In this document: positions 45,818-54,424 of the stretch, piece by piece
Position numbering within the stretch: position 1 is the stretch's first letter
Layout: every line of letters starts with the position of its first letter
Source of the DNA: Pedobacter yulinensis
GTDB lineage: Bacteria > Bacteroidota > Bacteroidia > Sphingobacteriales > Sphingobacteriaceae
Direction: 5' to 3'
Length of the DNA stretch: 64,000 bases
Assembly (NCBI RefSeq): GCF_003029735.1
Contig: NZ_KZ686268.1
Coordinates: forward strand, 248,001-312,000
Made by a program: the position numbers and the translations under genes
The notes under the pieces: model-generated
The model's input: only the letters and a program-made list of their open reading frames with translations
Databases searched by the model: none
What the model was told of the DNA's origin: nothing

Positions 45818-45953
45818 AGTACTGCAGCGCATAAAAAAGAATGACTGCAGTGTTTACCATTTATAAAACGCATATTCTGCTATTCAAGTATCCCGCTTGA
45901 TCACCCTGGCTACACTGCTACAAACTCAGCCACATCTACCAATATTAACATAC

Positions 45954-46017
45954 TTATGGCTGAATATAACTCAACATACCCAGCCATAACTCTATAAAGT
46001 TACACAGTTATGGCTGG
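45954..46017. promoter_or_regulatory. palindromic TTATGGCTG repeats upstream of the DUF234 ATPase
   Basis: CCAGCCATAAC (45980-45990) and GTTATGGCTGG (46007-46017) form a perfect 11-bp inverted repeat, and a third copy, TTATGGCTG, lies at 45954-45962. Centre-to-centre spacings are about 28 and 26 bp. The right arm sits about 20 bp upstream of a near-consensus -7 box (TATCTTTA, 46038-46045), the -33 position, so binding there would block transcription. Confidence 0.6.
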
Positions 46018-46060
46018 ATACTATCCCATATACTTCTTATCTTTATCAGGGAATTCTGAT

Positions 46061-47518
46061 ATGAAAAAACATCAGCAGCCGGAAATCATTGGCCGGAAAG
46101 CCGAGCAGGACCTGTTGGCACAGGCACTGCAGCAACCTGAGGCGCAGCTCCTGGCGGTCTATGGCCGCCGGCGTGTGGGCAAAACATACCTGATCAGGAA
46201 GTTCTACAGCCGGCAGCTGCTGTTTGAATTTTCAGGTGTACACAACGGGGCCACCAGGTCGCAGCTGGAGAACTTTGCTCATGCACTGAAACAGGCAGAA
46301 AACATGTCCTTGCCCCCGGCAGTTCCCACAAGTTGGGGCCAGGCGTTTCAGTCGCTTCAAGACGTGCTGCAACCCAAGCTGAAAAAGAAAAAAGGCGTTG
46401 TATTCCTGGACGAATTTCCCTGGCTCAACGCGCCCCGCTCGGGATTCCTGAGTGCTTTTGAGTTCTTCTGGAACAACTGGGCATCGAAACAGCCGAACCT
46501 TGTTATCGTGATCTGTGGTTCTGCCGCCTCCTGGATGATCCAGAAGGTGGTAAACAACAAGGGAGGCCTGCACAACCGCATCACCAGAAAGATCCGGCTT
46601 CTGCCTTTTACCCTGAATGAGACTGCAGATTTTCTGTCTGCCCGGAAAATTCGCCTGGACCACTACCAGATTGCACAGTTGTACATGACTATGGGCGGCA
46701 TTCCGCATTACCTGAAAGAAGTAGAACCCGGACAAAGCGCTGCGCAGGCCATAGACCGCAGCTGTTTCAGCAAAGACGGACTGCTGCGTCAGGAGTTCCA
46801 GAACCTTTATCATTCCCTGTTCAGCAATGCGCAGGCACACATTGCCATTGTACGTGCACTGGCGGCAAAACCTTCTGGCCTGACCAGGAACGAAATCATC
46901 GAAGCTTGTGCGCTGAAAACGGGCGGAACAACCTCACTTTTGCTGGATGAACTGACCGAATCAGGCTTCATTGCCGCCTACATTCCGTTTAACAAAAGCC
47001 TGCGCGACCGGATCTATAAGCTGTCTGACGAATACACAGCCTTTTATGTCAAATTTATAGAACGGAGCAGGGCCATGGGCCCGGGCACCTGGCTGAAAAT
47101 GATGAGGAGCCAGTCCTGGAAAAGTTGGAGCGGACTTGCATTTGAAAGCCTTTGTTTGAAACACGTTTCTGCCCTGAAGGCAGCCCTCGGTATTGCCGGT
47201 ATTTACACGGAAGAATCTGCATGGCGGTTTACCGGCCGGAAGGAAGTGGCCGGCTGCCAGGTCGACCTGCTTATCGACAGAAGCGATTCCTGCATCAGCC
47301 TTTGCGAAATGAAGTTCTCAGACGGGCCTTTTACCATTTCAAAAGAGTATGCTGCCGTACTGACGCACAAAAGGCAAACGTTTATTTCTGAAAGTAAAAC
47401 CCGGAAAACCGTTTTCCTGGCAATGGTAACGACCTTCGGTGTAAGCAGCAATGTTTACAAAGCCAGCCTGATTCAGAATGAAATCACACTTGAGGACCTC
47501 TTCAGCGCATCTTCCTGA
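46061..47518 (+). CDS. AAA ATPase with C-terminal DUF234/PD-(D/E)XK-like domain
   Basis: 485 aa from the ATG at 46061; an earlier ATG at 46010 lies within the palindromic repeat and upstream of the -7-like box. P-loop ATPase of the archaeal-type family: Walker A GRRRVGKT (35-42), Walker B VVFLDE (113-118), sensor CGSAASWM. A winged-helix region (about 265-320) is followed by a nuclease-like domain with Asp402 in QVDLLID and Glu416-Met-Lys418 in CEMKFS, the D-x(n)-ExK pattern. Family members are scattered widely and often lie in mobile or defence-like settings; biological role unknown. It is on the opposite strand between two paralogous thioredoxin genes. Confidence 0.85.
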   Translation: MKKHQQPEIIGRKAEQDLLAQALQQPEAQLLAVYGRRRVGKTYLIRKFYSRQLLFEFSGVHNGATRSQLENFAHALKQAENMSLPPAVPTSWGQAFQSLQDVLQPKLKKKKGVVFLDEFPWLNAPRSGFLSAFEFFWNNWASKQPNLVIVICGSAASWMIQKVVNNKGGLHNRITRKIRLLPFTLNETADFLSARKIRLDHYQIAQLYMTMGGIPHYLKEVEPGQSAAQAIDRSCFSKDGLLRQEFQNLYHSLFSNAQAHIAIVRALAAKPSGLTRNEIIEACALKTGGTTSLLLDELTESGFIAAYIPFNKSLRDRIYKLSDEYTAFYVKFIERSRAMGPGTWLKMMRSQSWKSWSGLAFESLCLKHVSALKAALGIAGIYTEESAWRFTGRKEVAGCQVDLLIDRSDSCISLCEMKFSDGPFTISKEYAAVLTHKRQTFISESKTRKTVFLAMVTTFGVSSNVYKASLIQNEITLEDLFSASS

Positions 47519-47578
47519 AACAAATAAGGGGCGACATGGCTTTGCCACGGCACCCCCTGTCTGGTTATAAAGTTCTTC

Positions 47579-48715
47579 TTACTTGCTGGTCTTGCCAAGC
47601 AGCTCGGCCAACCTGGTCTGCAGTTCCTCGCCGCGGATGTTCTTCGCTACGATCTTACCTGAAGGGTCAACCAGCAGGTTTTGAGGAATGGCCTGAATGC
47701 CATACATTTTTGATACCTCGTTCTGCCAACCCTTAAGATCAGAGACCTGTGTCCAGTTCAGTCCGTCTTTTTCAACAGCTGCCAGCCAGGCGTCTTTCTG
47801 ACCCGGAAAATCAAGCGATACGCCAAGCACGGTGAAATTGCGGTCTTTGTATTTGTTGAAGGCGGCTACCACGTTCGGGTTCTCTGCACGGCAGGGTCCA
47901 CACCACGAAGCCCAGAAATCAACCAAAACATACTTACCTTTGAAGTCAGACAGCTTAACCGGCTTCCCGTTCGGATCGTTTTGTGTAAAATCGGTAGCCA
48001 TAGAACCGACCATACGCTTTCTTGCACCGTCGATCATCATGGCAATATCCTTACCCAAACCGGTTGCCCGCACACTTTCACTAAACTTCAGGTACTCCGG
48101 TTCTACTGCTGCCGGGTCAATGTCGTAACCCATTACACTGCGATAGGCAGTCAGGCCGATCAGGGAATTGCGATTCTCTTCAGCAAATTTTTTGTTGAGC
48201 GGCTCGAGGGCCTTGTTGGCAGCTGCGTAACGTTCGCCAAAGCTTTTCTGAAATTCAGGTGCTTTCTTTTCTTCGGCCGTTTTGGCATTGTATTCGGCCA
48301 TCAGGGCATTCAATTGATCCTTTGCCGGCTTCAGGAGGGCCTGCAACCGGACATAATCGTCATTTAAAGGTGATCCGGTAATTTTTGCTTTCTTAACCGA
48401 ATCGGCTGATTCGATACGGATCTTTTTATTTTCCACATACAGGGACAACATGTCGGCCGCCTGTTTCCGGGCCTCTTCGTTTCCATGACGCAGGCGCAAA
48501 CTGGCCTGAACGGGCGATTCAACGCGCCCTTCAAATTTGAACATGCCGTTTTTCAGATCGGCCGAGTCCGTATGCTGGGTACTCCCGATGCGGTAGGTCA
48601 GGTAAGCTTTTGCGGGCGCCTGAAGTTTACCGACTTTGCCTGTAATGGTATAGGTGGTCTGTGCCATCGATGCAACCGGCAGCAGGCAGGCAGCAGCTAT
48701 AATGAATTTTCTCAT
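47579..48715 (-). CDS. TlpA-like thiol-disulfide oxidoreductase with DUF4369 domain, paralogue 2
   Basis: 378 aa from the ATG at 48715; the frame is open further upstream but a promoter box at 48744-48751 and the signal peptide MRKFIIAAACLLPVASMAQ fix the start. Same layout as the paralogue at 44638: DUF4369-like domain, helical linker and redoxin domain with VDFWASWCGPCRAE. The redoxin halves are nearly identical over long stretches (DFTQNDPNGKPVKLSDFKGK). An imperfect GC-rich hairpin (47528-47556) separates it from the convergent ATPase gene. Confidence 0.9.
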   Translation of the reverse strand: MRKFIIAAACLLPVASMAQTTYTITGKVGKLQAPAKAYLTYRIGSTQHTDSADLKNGMFKFEGRVESPVQASLRLRHGNEEARKQAADMLSLYVENKKIRIESADSVKKAKITGSPLNDDYVRLQALLKPAKDQLNALMAEYNAKTAEEKKAPEFQKSFGERYAAANKALEPLNKKFAEENRNSLIGLTAYRSVMGYDIDPAAVEPEYLKFSESVRATGLGKDIAMMIDGARKRMVGSMATDFTQNDPNGKPVKLSDFKGKYVLVDFWASWCGPCRAENPNVVAAFNKYKDRNFTVLGVSLDFPGQKDAWLAAVEKDGLNWTQVSDLKGWQNEVSKMYGIQAIPQNLLVDPSGKIVAKNIRGEELQTRLAELLGKTSK

Positions 48716-48743
48716 GGTGGTGTGAATAAGCGATTTAGTAAAC

Positions 48744-48751
48744 CAAATATA
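48744..48751 (-). promoter_or_regulatory. -7 box of tlpA-like paralogue 2
   Basis: The minus strand reads TATATTTG, an exact consensus match, 28 bp upstream of the start, the same distance as in paralogue 1. Confidence 0.6.
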
Positions 48752-48956
48752 ATGGTTTACAGTATTTTTCTGCTGGAGGAAGATAAAAAGATTTGTTATT
48801 GTGTGAACTGAATCCGGGATGACGGTGGACCAGGGATAAGGACCATTGCGCCGAAATACGCAGTCAACCCTGCCGGTTATTGCACAGAACCTGCCGGCCC
48901 GGACCTTAGCCCGATGGCGTTTGGCGGGCAAGCAACAACCCCTCGAATTTTTTAGC

Positions 48957-48986
48957 CACAAAAAAACCCGCGGCAGGCGCGGGTTT
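48957..48986 (-). terminator. terminator of typA
   Basis: AAACCCGCG (48964-48972) pairs with CGCGGGTTT (48978-48986). On the minus strand a run of T (complement of 48960-48966) follows. Confidence 0.85.
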
Positions 48987-49007
48987 CAATATGATTAGGA
49001 TTTGTTC

Positions 49008-50813
49008 TTACTGGAACTTTTTCGCATTGATCTTTCTCTCGTTCTCGGTCAGGTAAATCTTGCGCAAACGCATGCTGACAGGAGTTACTTCGATATACTC
49101 GTCTGCCTGGATGTATTCCATGGCTTCCTCAAGCGAGAATTTGATAGCAGGTGCAATACGGGTATTGTCATCACTTCCCGAAGCACGCATGTTGGTAAGC
49201 TGCTTACCTTTTACCACGTTAACAACCAGGTCATTGTCGCGAATGTGTTCGCCCATGATCTGACCTTCATAAACATCAACACCCGGGTCAACGAAAAAGC
49301 GGCCGCGATCTTGCAGTTTGTCAATTGAATAAGCCGTTGTCTGGCCTTTTTCCATCGATACCAGTACGCCGTTCAAACGGCCGGGAATCGTACCTTTCCA
49401 GGGTTCGTAAGACTTAAAGCGGTGGGCCATGATGGCTTCACCTGCGGTAGCGGTCAGCACGTTGTTGCGCAGTCCGATAATTCCGCGCGACGGAATTTCA
49501 AACTCCAGGTGCTGCAGGTCGCCCTTAGGCTCCATAACCAGCAGGTCGCCCTTGCGCTGCGTAACCAGTTCAATCACTTTACCTGATACTTCAGCAGGGA
49601 CATCGACGATAAGTGTCTCGATCGGCTCGCATTTAACCCCGTCAATTTCTTTTACGATAACCTGAGGCTGTCCGACCTGGATTTCATATCCTTCGCGGCG
49701 CATGGTTTCGATCAATACAGACAGGTGCAGGATACCACGTCCGTAAACAAGGAAGGCATCCGGCGAATCGGTTTCAACTACCTTCAGTGCCAGGTTTTTC
49801 TCCATTTCCTTATACAGGCGTTCCTTGATGCGCTGTGAAGTCACAAACTTGCCTTCTTTGCCGAAGAAAGGCGAATTGTTGATCGTAAACAACATGTTCA
49901 TGGTCGGCTCATCGATTTTGATAACCGGCAGTTGTTCCGGTTGATCGAAATCAGCGATCGTATCGCCAATATCAAAACCCTCAATGCCGACAACCGCACA
50001 AATATCGCCCGATCTTACTTCCTGAACTTTGATTTTGCCCAGGCCGTCGAAAGTATACAGCTCCTTAACACGGGATTTAACGATCTTGCCGTCACGTTTG
50101 ATCAGGCTAACCGGCTGATTTTCTTTTACCGAACCACGGTGCACACGCCCGATGGCAATACGGCCTACGAACGACGAATAATCGAGCGAGGTGATCTGCA
50201 TTTGCAGGGTACCTTCATTGGTCGGCGCTGCCGGAATATGCTCCAGAATGGCATCGAGCAACGGGAAAATATTGTCAGTTGGTTTGGTATAATCTGTACT
50301 CATCCAACCTTGTTTTGACGAACCGTAAATAACCGGAAAATCCAGCTGGTCTTCGGTAGCTTCAAGATTGAAGAAAAGTTCAAAGATCTGTTCGTGCACT
50401 TCTTCGGGCCGACAGTTTTCCTTATCGACCTTGTTCACAACCACAATCGGTTTCAAACCAAGTGAAAGCGCTTTCTGCGTTACAAACCGCGTTTGTGGCA
50501 TGGCGCCCTCGAACGCATCGCACAGCAGCAATACCCCATCGGCCATTTTAAGTACGCGCTCAACCTCGCCACCAAAGTCGGCGTGACCCGGCGTATCAAT
50601 GATGTTGATCTTCACGTCTTTGTAACGAACCGACACGTTCTTCGACACGATGGTGATCCCGCGCTCACGCTCCAGGTCATTGTTGTCGAGGATAAGGTCG
50701 CCGGTCTGTTCATTGTCCCTGAAAATGGAACAGGTGTGTAAAATTTTGTCAACCAGCGTGGTTTTACCGTGGTCAACGTGTGCTATAATGGCGATATTCC
50801 GGATATTCTGCAT
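49008..50813 (-). CDS. typA: translational GTPase TypA/BipA
   Basis: 601 aa ribosome-associated GTPase of the EF-G family, linked to stress adaptation and 50S assembly. G1 AHVDHGKTT, G2 region RERGITI, G3 DTPGHADFGGEVERV, G4 NKVDKENCRPEE. Elongation-factor-like domains follow, and the BipA-specific C-terminal region ends the protein (HIRDNDLVVNVVKGKQLTNM). Single gene with its own -7 box and terminator. Confidence 0.97.
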   Translation of the reverse strand: MQNIRNIAIIAHVDHGKTTLVDKILHTCSIFRDNEQTGDLILDNNDLERERGITIVSKNVSVRYKDVKINIIDTPGHADFGGEVERVLKMADGVLLLCDAFEGAMPQTRFVTQKALSLGLKPIVVVNKVDKENCRPEEVHEQIFELFFNLEATEDQLDFPVIYGSSKQGWMSTDYTKPTDNIFPLLDAILEHIPAAPTNEGTLQMQITSLDYSSFVGRIAIGRVHRGSVKENQPVSLIKRDGKIVKSRVKELYTFDGLGKIKVQEVRSGDICAVVGIEGFDIGDTIADFDQPEQLPVIKIDEPTMNMLFTINNSPFFGKEGKFVTSQRIKERLYKEMEKNLALKVVETDSPDAFLVYGRGILHLSVLIETMRREGYEIQVGQPQVIVKEIDGVKCEPIETLIVDVPAEVSGKVIELVTQRKGDLLVMEPKGDLQHLEFEIPSRGIIGLRNNVLTATAGEAIMAHRFKSYEPWKGTIPGRLNGVLVSMEKGQTTAYSIDKLQDRGRFFVDPGVDVYEGQIMGEHIRDNDLVVNVVKGKQLTNMRASGSDDNTRIAPAIKFSLEEAMEYIQADEYIEVTPVSMRLRKIYLTENERKINAKKFQ

Positions 50814-50834
50814 AACTGCGCTTCAAATAAGGCG

Positions 50835-50842
50835 CAAAGGTA
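50835..50842 (-). promoter_or_regulatory. -7 box of typA
   Basis: The minus strand reads TACCTTTG, matching the consensus, 21 bp upstream of the ATG at 50813. Confidence 0.65.
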
Positions 50843-51229
50843 CAGCTTTTTATTTGCATTTCGATGTAAATCAGCGGAAAGTATCTTGCAGCAACGGCTG
50901 CTGCGCTGCTCCGGAACCCTGTGTGCCAGAGCCTGATGAGCAAAAACCTTTCTGCTGACGCCTGCAACAAAAGGGGGAGCCACTTGTTCTCTTCTGTGAA
51001 TTGTTTAACTTAATATAAAATTAACCCTGTGCAGCATCAAACGGTTACGGTCTTCATTGCATCAGCTGCCGCCCGTCCGGCCCCGCAACCGCATGTTTGC
51101 TGAACATTTTGCTTCAATCGCCGTGTTACGTAAACTGTCTATCTGTTGGCAGGATGACGCCTGCGGCGGACAGAACCTATCCGGGCATCCGGCATCCGGC
51201 GAAGCCGAAACACTAAAAAAGAGACAGGC
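50843..51229. other. divergent intergenic region upstream of the amidoligase cassette
   Basis: About 390 bp with no convincing gene. An AT-rich stretch at 51001-51030 (TTAACTTAATATAAAATTAA) may hold the promoter of the rightward cassette, but no full TAnnTTTG match is seen. The remainder is GC-rich and unremarkable. Confidence 0.4.
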
Positions 51230-52330
51230 ATGAATGAATTTACACTGGGCGTAGAAGAAGAGTACATGGTCATCGATCCCGCTACACGCGAACTGACCTC
51301 GCATCACCAGAAGATCGTCGAAGCCGCCCAGCGTATTCACAAAGACCAGGTCAAGGCCGAAATGCACCAGGCTGTGGTCGAAGTGGGGACGGGCATTTGC
51401 CGCAATACAGCCGAAGCCCGCCGGGAGATCTCGCAGCTTCGGCGTACCGTGGCCGGGCTTGCCGGCGACCTCGGCCTGTCTATCGGCGCCTCGGGCACCC
51501 ACCCGTTTTCGCACTGGGAAAAACAGCTGATTACCGAGCATCCGCGTTACAATGAGATCGTCAATGAGCTGCAGGAAGCTGCCCGTTCTAACCTCATTTT
51601 TGGTTTGCATGTGCACGTCGGGTTCCAGTCGCGCGAACTGGCCATCCACATTGCCAACCAGGTACGGTATTTCCTGCCGCATGTTTTTGCCCTGTCTACT
51701 AACTCGCCATTCTGGGAAGGCCGAAACACGGGTTACAAATCGTTCAGGACAAAGGTTTTCGACAAATTTCCCAGAACCGGGATTCCGGACATATTTAACA
51801 GCATTGAGGACTATGACAATTATGTCAAACTGCTCATCAAAACCAACAGCATTGACAACGCCAAAAAGATCTGGTGGGATATCCGGGTACACCCGTTTTT
51901 TGAGACCATTGAATTCCGGATCTGCGACTGTCCGCTGCTGGTCGATGAAACGATGGCTTTCGTGGCCCTGTTTCAGGCGCTCTGCGCAAAACTGTACAAA
52001 CTCAGGCTGCAGAACATGGAGTTTATCAGCTACTCACGTGCTTTGATCAACGAAAACAAATGGCGGGCCGCCCGCTACGGTATTGACGGTAAACTCATCG
52101 ACTTCGGCAAGGAAATCGAAGTGAACTGCCGAAACCTGGTACTGGAGCTGCTTGATTTCGTGGACGATGTGGTCGATGACCTGGGCTGCCGTGAAGACAT
52201 CAGTTACGTACACAAGATCCTGGAACAAGGCACTGGGGCCGACAGGCAATTGGCCATTTACCAGCAAACCGGTAACTTTGTAGCGGTTGTAGATTACATT
52301 ACAGCCCAGACACTTGTGGGCACGATATAG
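51230..52330 (+). CDS. carboxylate-amine ligase, YbdK/GCS2 family
   Basis: 366 aa. Glutamine-synthetase-fold ligase related to plant-type glutamate-cysteine ligase; E. coli YbdK has weak gamma-glutamyl-cysteine ligase activity. Motifs: FTLGVEEEYMVIDP (4-17), EMHQAVVEVGTGIC (metal/substrate Glu), GLHVHVGF, WWDIRVHP, IEFRICD. Complete and normal in length. First gene of a three-gene cassette; the next ATG is 2 bp after its stop. It probably activates a carboxylate, such as a glutamate side chain, with ATP and joins it to an amine. The real substrates are unknown. Confidence 0.92.
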   Translation: MNEFTLGVEEEYMVIDPATRELTSHHQKIVEAAQRIHKDQVKAEMHQAVVEVGTGICRNTAEARREISQLRRTVAGLAGDLGLSIGASGTHPFSHWEKQLITEHPRYNEIVNELQEAARSNLIFGLHVHVGFQSRELAIHIANQVRYFLPHVFALSTNSPFWEGRNTGYKSFRTKVFDKFPRTGIPDIFNSIEDYDNYVKLLIKTNSIDNAKKIWWDIRVHPFFETIEFRICDCPLLVDETMAFVALFQALCAKLYKLRLQNMEFISYSRALINENKWRAARYGIDGKLIDFGKEIEVNCRNLVLELLDFVDDVVDDLGCREDISYVHKILEQGTGADRQLAIYQQTGNFVAVVDYITAQTLVGTI

Positions 52331-52332
52331 CG

Positions 52333-53172
52333 ATGAGCGAAAAAACAGAAAAAAGGGTCAGGCTGGCCATTATTGATCTGAACAATGGCGTACCGAACCA
52401 GGGGCTGCGGGGAATAGAAAATATTGTACGCGCATACCCTGCGGGCGGCGAATCTGAACTGGACGTGCAGATTTTTGATTTACGCAAGAAGGGTGAAATA
52501 CCAGGCATCGGCCATGATATCTATATAGCAAGCGGCGGCCCCGGCTCGCCCTTTGACGGGGAGGACCAGCCCTGGCAGGCAGCTTTCTTTGGGCTTATTG
52601 ATCAGGTTTTACAGTTTAATGCCGGTCATGGACCTAAAAAGAGCATGTTTTTCATCTGCTATGCCTTCCAGCTTGCCTGCCGCAAATTTGAGACGGGCAC
52701 TTTAAGCAGGCGCCGGTCGAATGCGTTTGGCGTGTCTCCGGTTTGCATGACGTCTTCCGGACGATCTGAACCCTGTTTTGCGGGCCTTCCCGATCCTTTT
52801 TATGCCATAGACAGCCGTGACTGGCAGGTACTGGGTGCCCGGATAGCAGACCTGGAAAGCCGTGGCATGCAAGTACTTGCCATTGAAAAGTCCAGGCCCC
52901 ACATCGACCTGGAGCGTTGTGCCATGGCCATACGCTTTACCCCGGAGCTGCTTGGCACACAATTCCATCCGGAAGCAGATCCATCAAGCGTTAAACTTCA
53001 CCTGCAGCAGGAACCCCGCCGGTCGGCAATTGCAGCAGCCCGGGGGCAGGAGAAATACAACGACATGCTGCACCGACTTGACGATCCGGGCGGCATCTGT
53101 TTAACACAGCAGACCATTTTGCCCCGATTTCTTGATCGGGCACTGGCAGCTTTACACACACAACCGGCATGA
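52333..53172 (+). CDS. class I glutamine amidotransferase-like protein
   Basis: 279 aa. GATase1 fold with a complete triad: Cys109 in FFICYAFQLAC, and His212 and Glu214 in GTQFHPEAD. The oxyanion region is ASGGPGSPFDG (66-76). It would release ammonia from glutamine, or cleave a gamma-glutamyl amide, for the neighbouring ligases. The nucleophile motif (CYAFQ rather than CxGxQ) differs from GMP-synthase-like enzymes, so the substrate may not be glutamine. A C-terminal extension of about 60 residues is not explained. Its last codons overlap the next gene (ATGA, 4 bp), so translation is coupled. Confidence 0.82.
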   Translation: MSEKTEKRVRLAIIDLNNGVPNQGLRGIENIVRAYPAGGESELDVQIFDLRKKGEIPGIGHDIYIASGGPGSPFDGEDQPWQAAFFGLIDQVLQFNAGHGPKKSMFFICYAFQLACRKFETGTLSRRRSNAFGVSPVCMTSSGRSEPCFAGLPDPFYAIDSRDWQVLGARIADLESRGMQVLAIEKSRPHIDLERCAMAIRFTPELLGTQFHPEADPSSVKLHLQQEPRRSAIAAARGQEKYNDMLHRLDDPGGICLTQQTILPRFLDRALAALHTQPA

Positions 53173-54353
53173 TTCCTGAGCAACGAGCCGCCTTTAACCG
53201 GTCATTTACCGTTGAAAAGTACCGGCGTTTTCTGGATAGTGTGGCGGCCGGTTATTGCCCTGTGCCGTTCAGGCTGGCAGAAACACCCGTTTTCATTCCC
53301 GCGCAGCTGCGTCTGCATCTGGAGCAGGCCGGCAAAGAACTGTTGTCGGTTATTTGCAGGGCTGATTTTAAAGAACTGACCAAACGGGCCATTCCTGATT
53401 CCTGGCAAATACCCAATGAAAACGGGCATCCACACTTTTTAACCTTTGATTTTGCCGTTTGCCAGGCAGAGGCTGGCCAGCTGTTTCCGCAGCTGATCGA
53501 AATGCAGGGTTTTCCCTCTTTATACGGTTTCCAGCAACACCTGGCAGATCATTTTCGCGGCATCTATGACATCGATTCGCAGCTCAGCCATCTTTTTGGC
53601 GGTCTTGACCGGCAGGCCTACCTCGCACAGCTGCGCGAAGTGGTTGTCGGTTCGCACAACCCGGAAGAGGTGGTGATCATGGATACAGATATACCCCGGC
53701 AAAAGACACTGATCGATTTTTTGGTGACGCGCCAGATCTGTGGCATCGGCATTGTTTCGCTTGAAGAAATCAGGCGGGAGGGCCGCGCATTGTATTACCT
53801 GCGCGAGGGACGCAGGATACCCATCAGGCGCATCTACAACAGGCTCATCTTTGATGAAATCGCTGCCAATCCGGGCGCCTTTATCAGTGAATTTGACCCG
53901 CGTTTAGAAGCAGATATAGAATGGGTAGCGCACCCCAACTGGTTTTACCGCATCAGTAAATTCACCATGCCGTTGCTGAACAGCACATACGTGCCGGAAT
54001 GCCGCTTTCTTCATGAGCTGAACACCATTCCGCCAGATCTGGAGAACTATGTACTTAAGCCGCTTTTCTCGTTTGGGGGAGCTGGCGTAAACGTTGACGT
54101 GACGCAGGAAGATATTAAACGCATACCTGATCCTGAAAACTGGATTCTGCAGCGAAAAGTTGTCTACGCACCGGTTGTCCGCTCCCCGTCTGGCTTTGTG
54201 AAGGCTGAGATCCGCCTGCTTTATCTCTGGCCCGACGGAGGCCAGCCACAACTTTGCACAAACCTGGTGCGCCTGAGCCGGGGCCCTATGATCGGCGTGC
54301 GCTACAACCAGGACTGCGACTGGGTTGGTGGCACCATCGGCTTCATGGAATAG
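53169..54353 (+). CDS. ATP-grasp-like ligase of unknown substrate
   Basis: 394 aa, no assigned function. The part about 292-331 (NYVLKPLFSFGGAGVNVDVT, then ENWILQRK) has the look of an ATP-grasp nucleotide-binding region: a Lys on the strand, a Gly-rich loop and a downstream Gln-Arg-Lys. Upstream, LTFDFAVCQAEAGQLFPQLI and EMQGFPSLYGF (about 91-121) could form the acceptor domain, as in peptide-forming ATP-grasp ligases. No signal peptide or membrane segment. Translationally coupled to the amidotransferase gene, so the three proteins probably act on one pathway. Confidence 0.65.
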   Translation: MIPEQRAAFNRSFTVEKYRRFLDSVAAGYCPVPFRLAETPVFIPAQLRLHLEQAGKELLSVICRADFKELTKRAIPDSWQIPNENGHPHFLTFDFAVCQAEAGQLFPQLIEMQGFPSLYGFQQHLADHFRGIYDIDSQLSHLFGGLDRQAYLAQLREVVVGSHNPEEVVIMDTDIPRQKTLIDFLVTRQICGIGIVSLEEIRREGRALYYLREGRRIPIRRIYNRLIFDEIAANPGAFISEFDPRLEADIEWVAHPNWFYRISKFTMPLLNSTYVPECRFLHELNTIPPDLENYVLKPLFSFGGAGVNVDVTQEDIKRIPDPENWILQRKVVYAPVVRSPSGFVKAEIRLLYLWPDGGQPQLCTNLVRLSRGPMIGVRYNQDCDWVGGTIGFME

Positions 54354-54424
54354 CTAAAGAGCGCAAGAATCGGGTAGGACTGCCGCCGCATGGCGGGTAC
54401 CTTTGTTTACATAAAAGGAAGATC

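Noticed and set aside
46010..46060. Upstream start for the DUF234 ATPase at 46010
   Set aside because: That ATG lies in the arm of the palindromic repeat and upstream of the -7-like box; the ATG at 46061 begins the conserved N-terminus.
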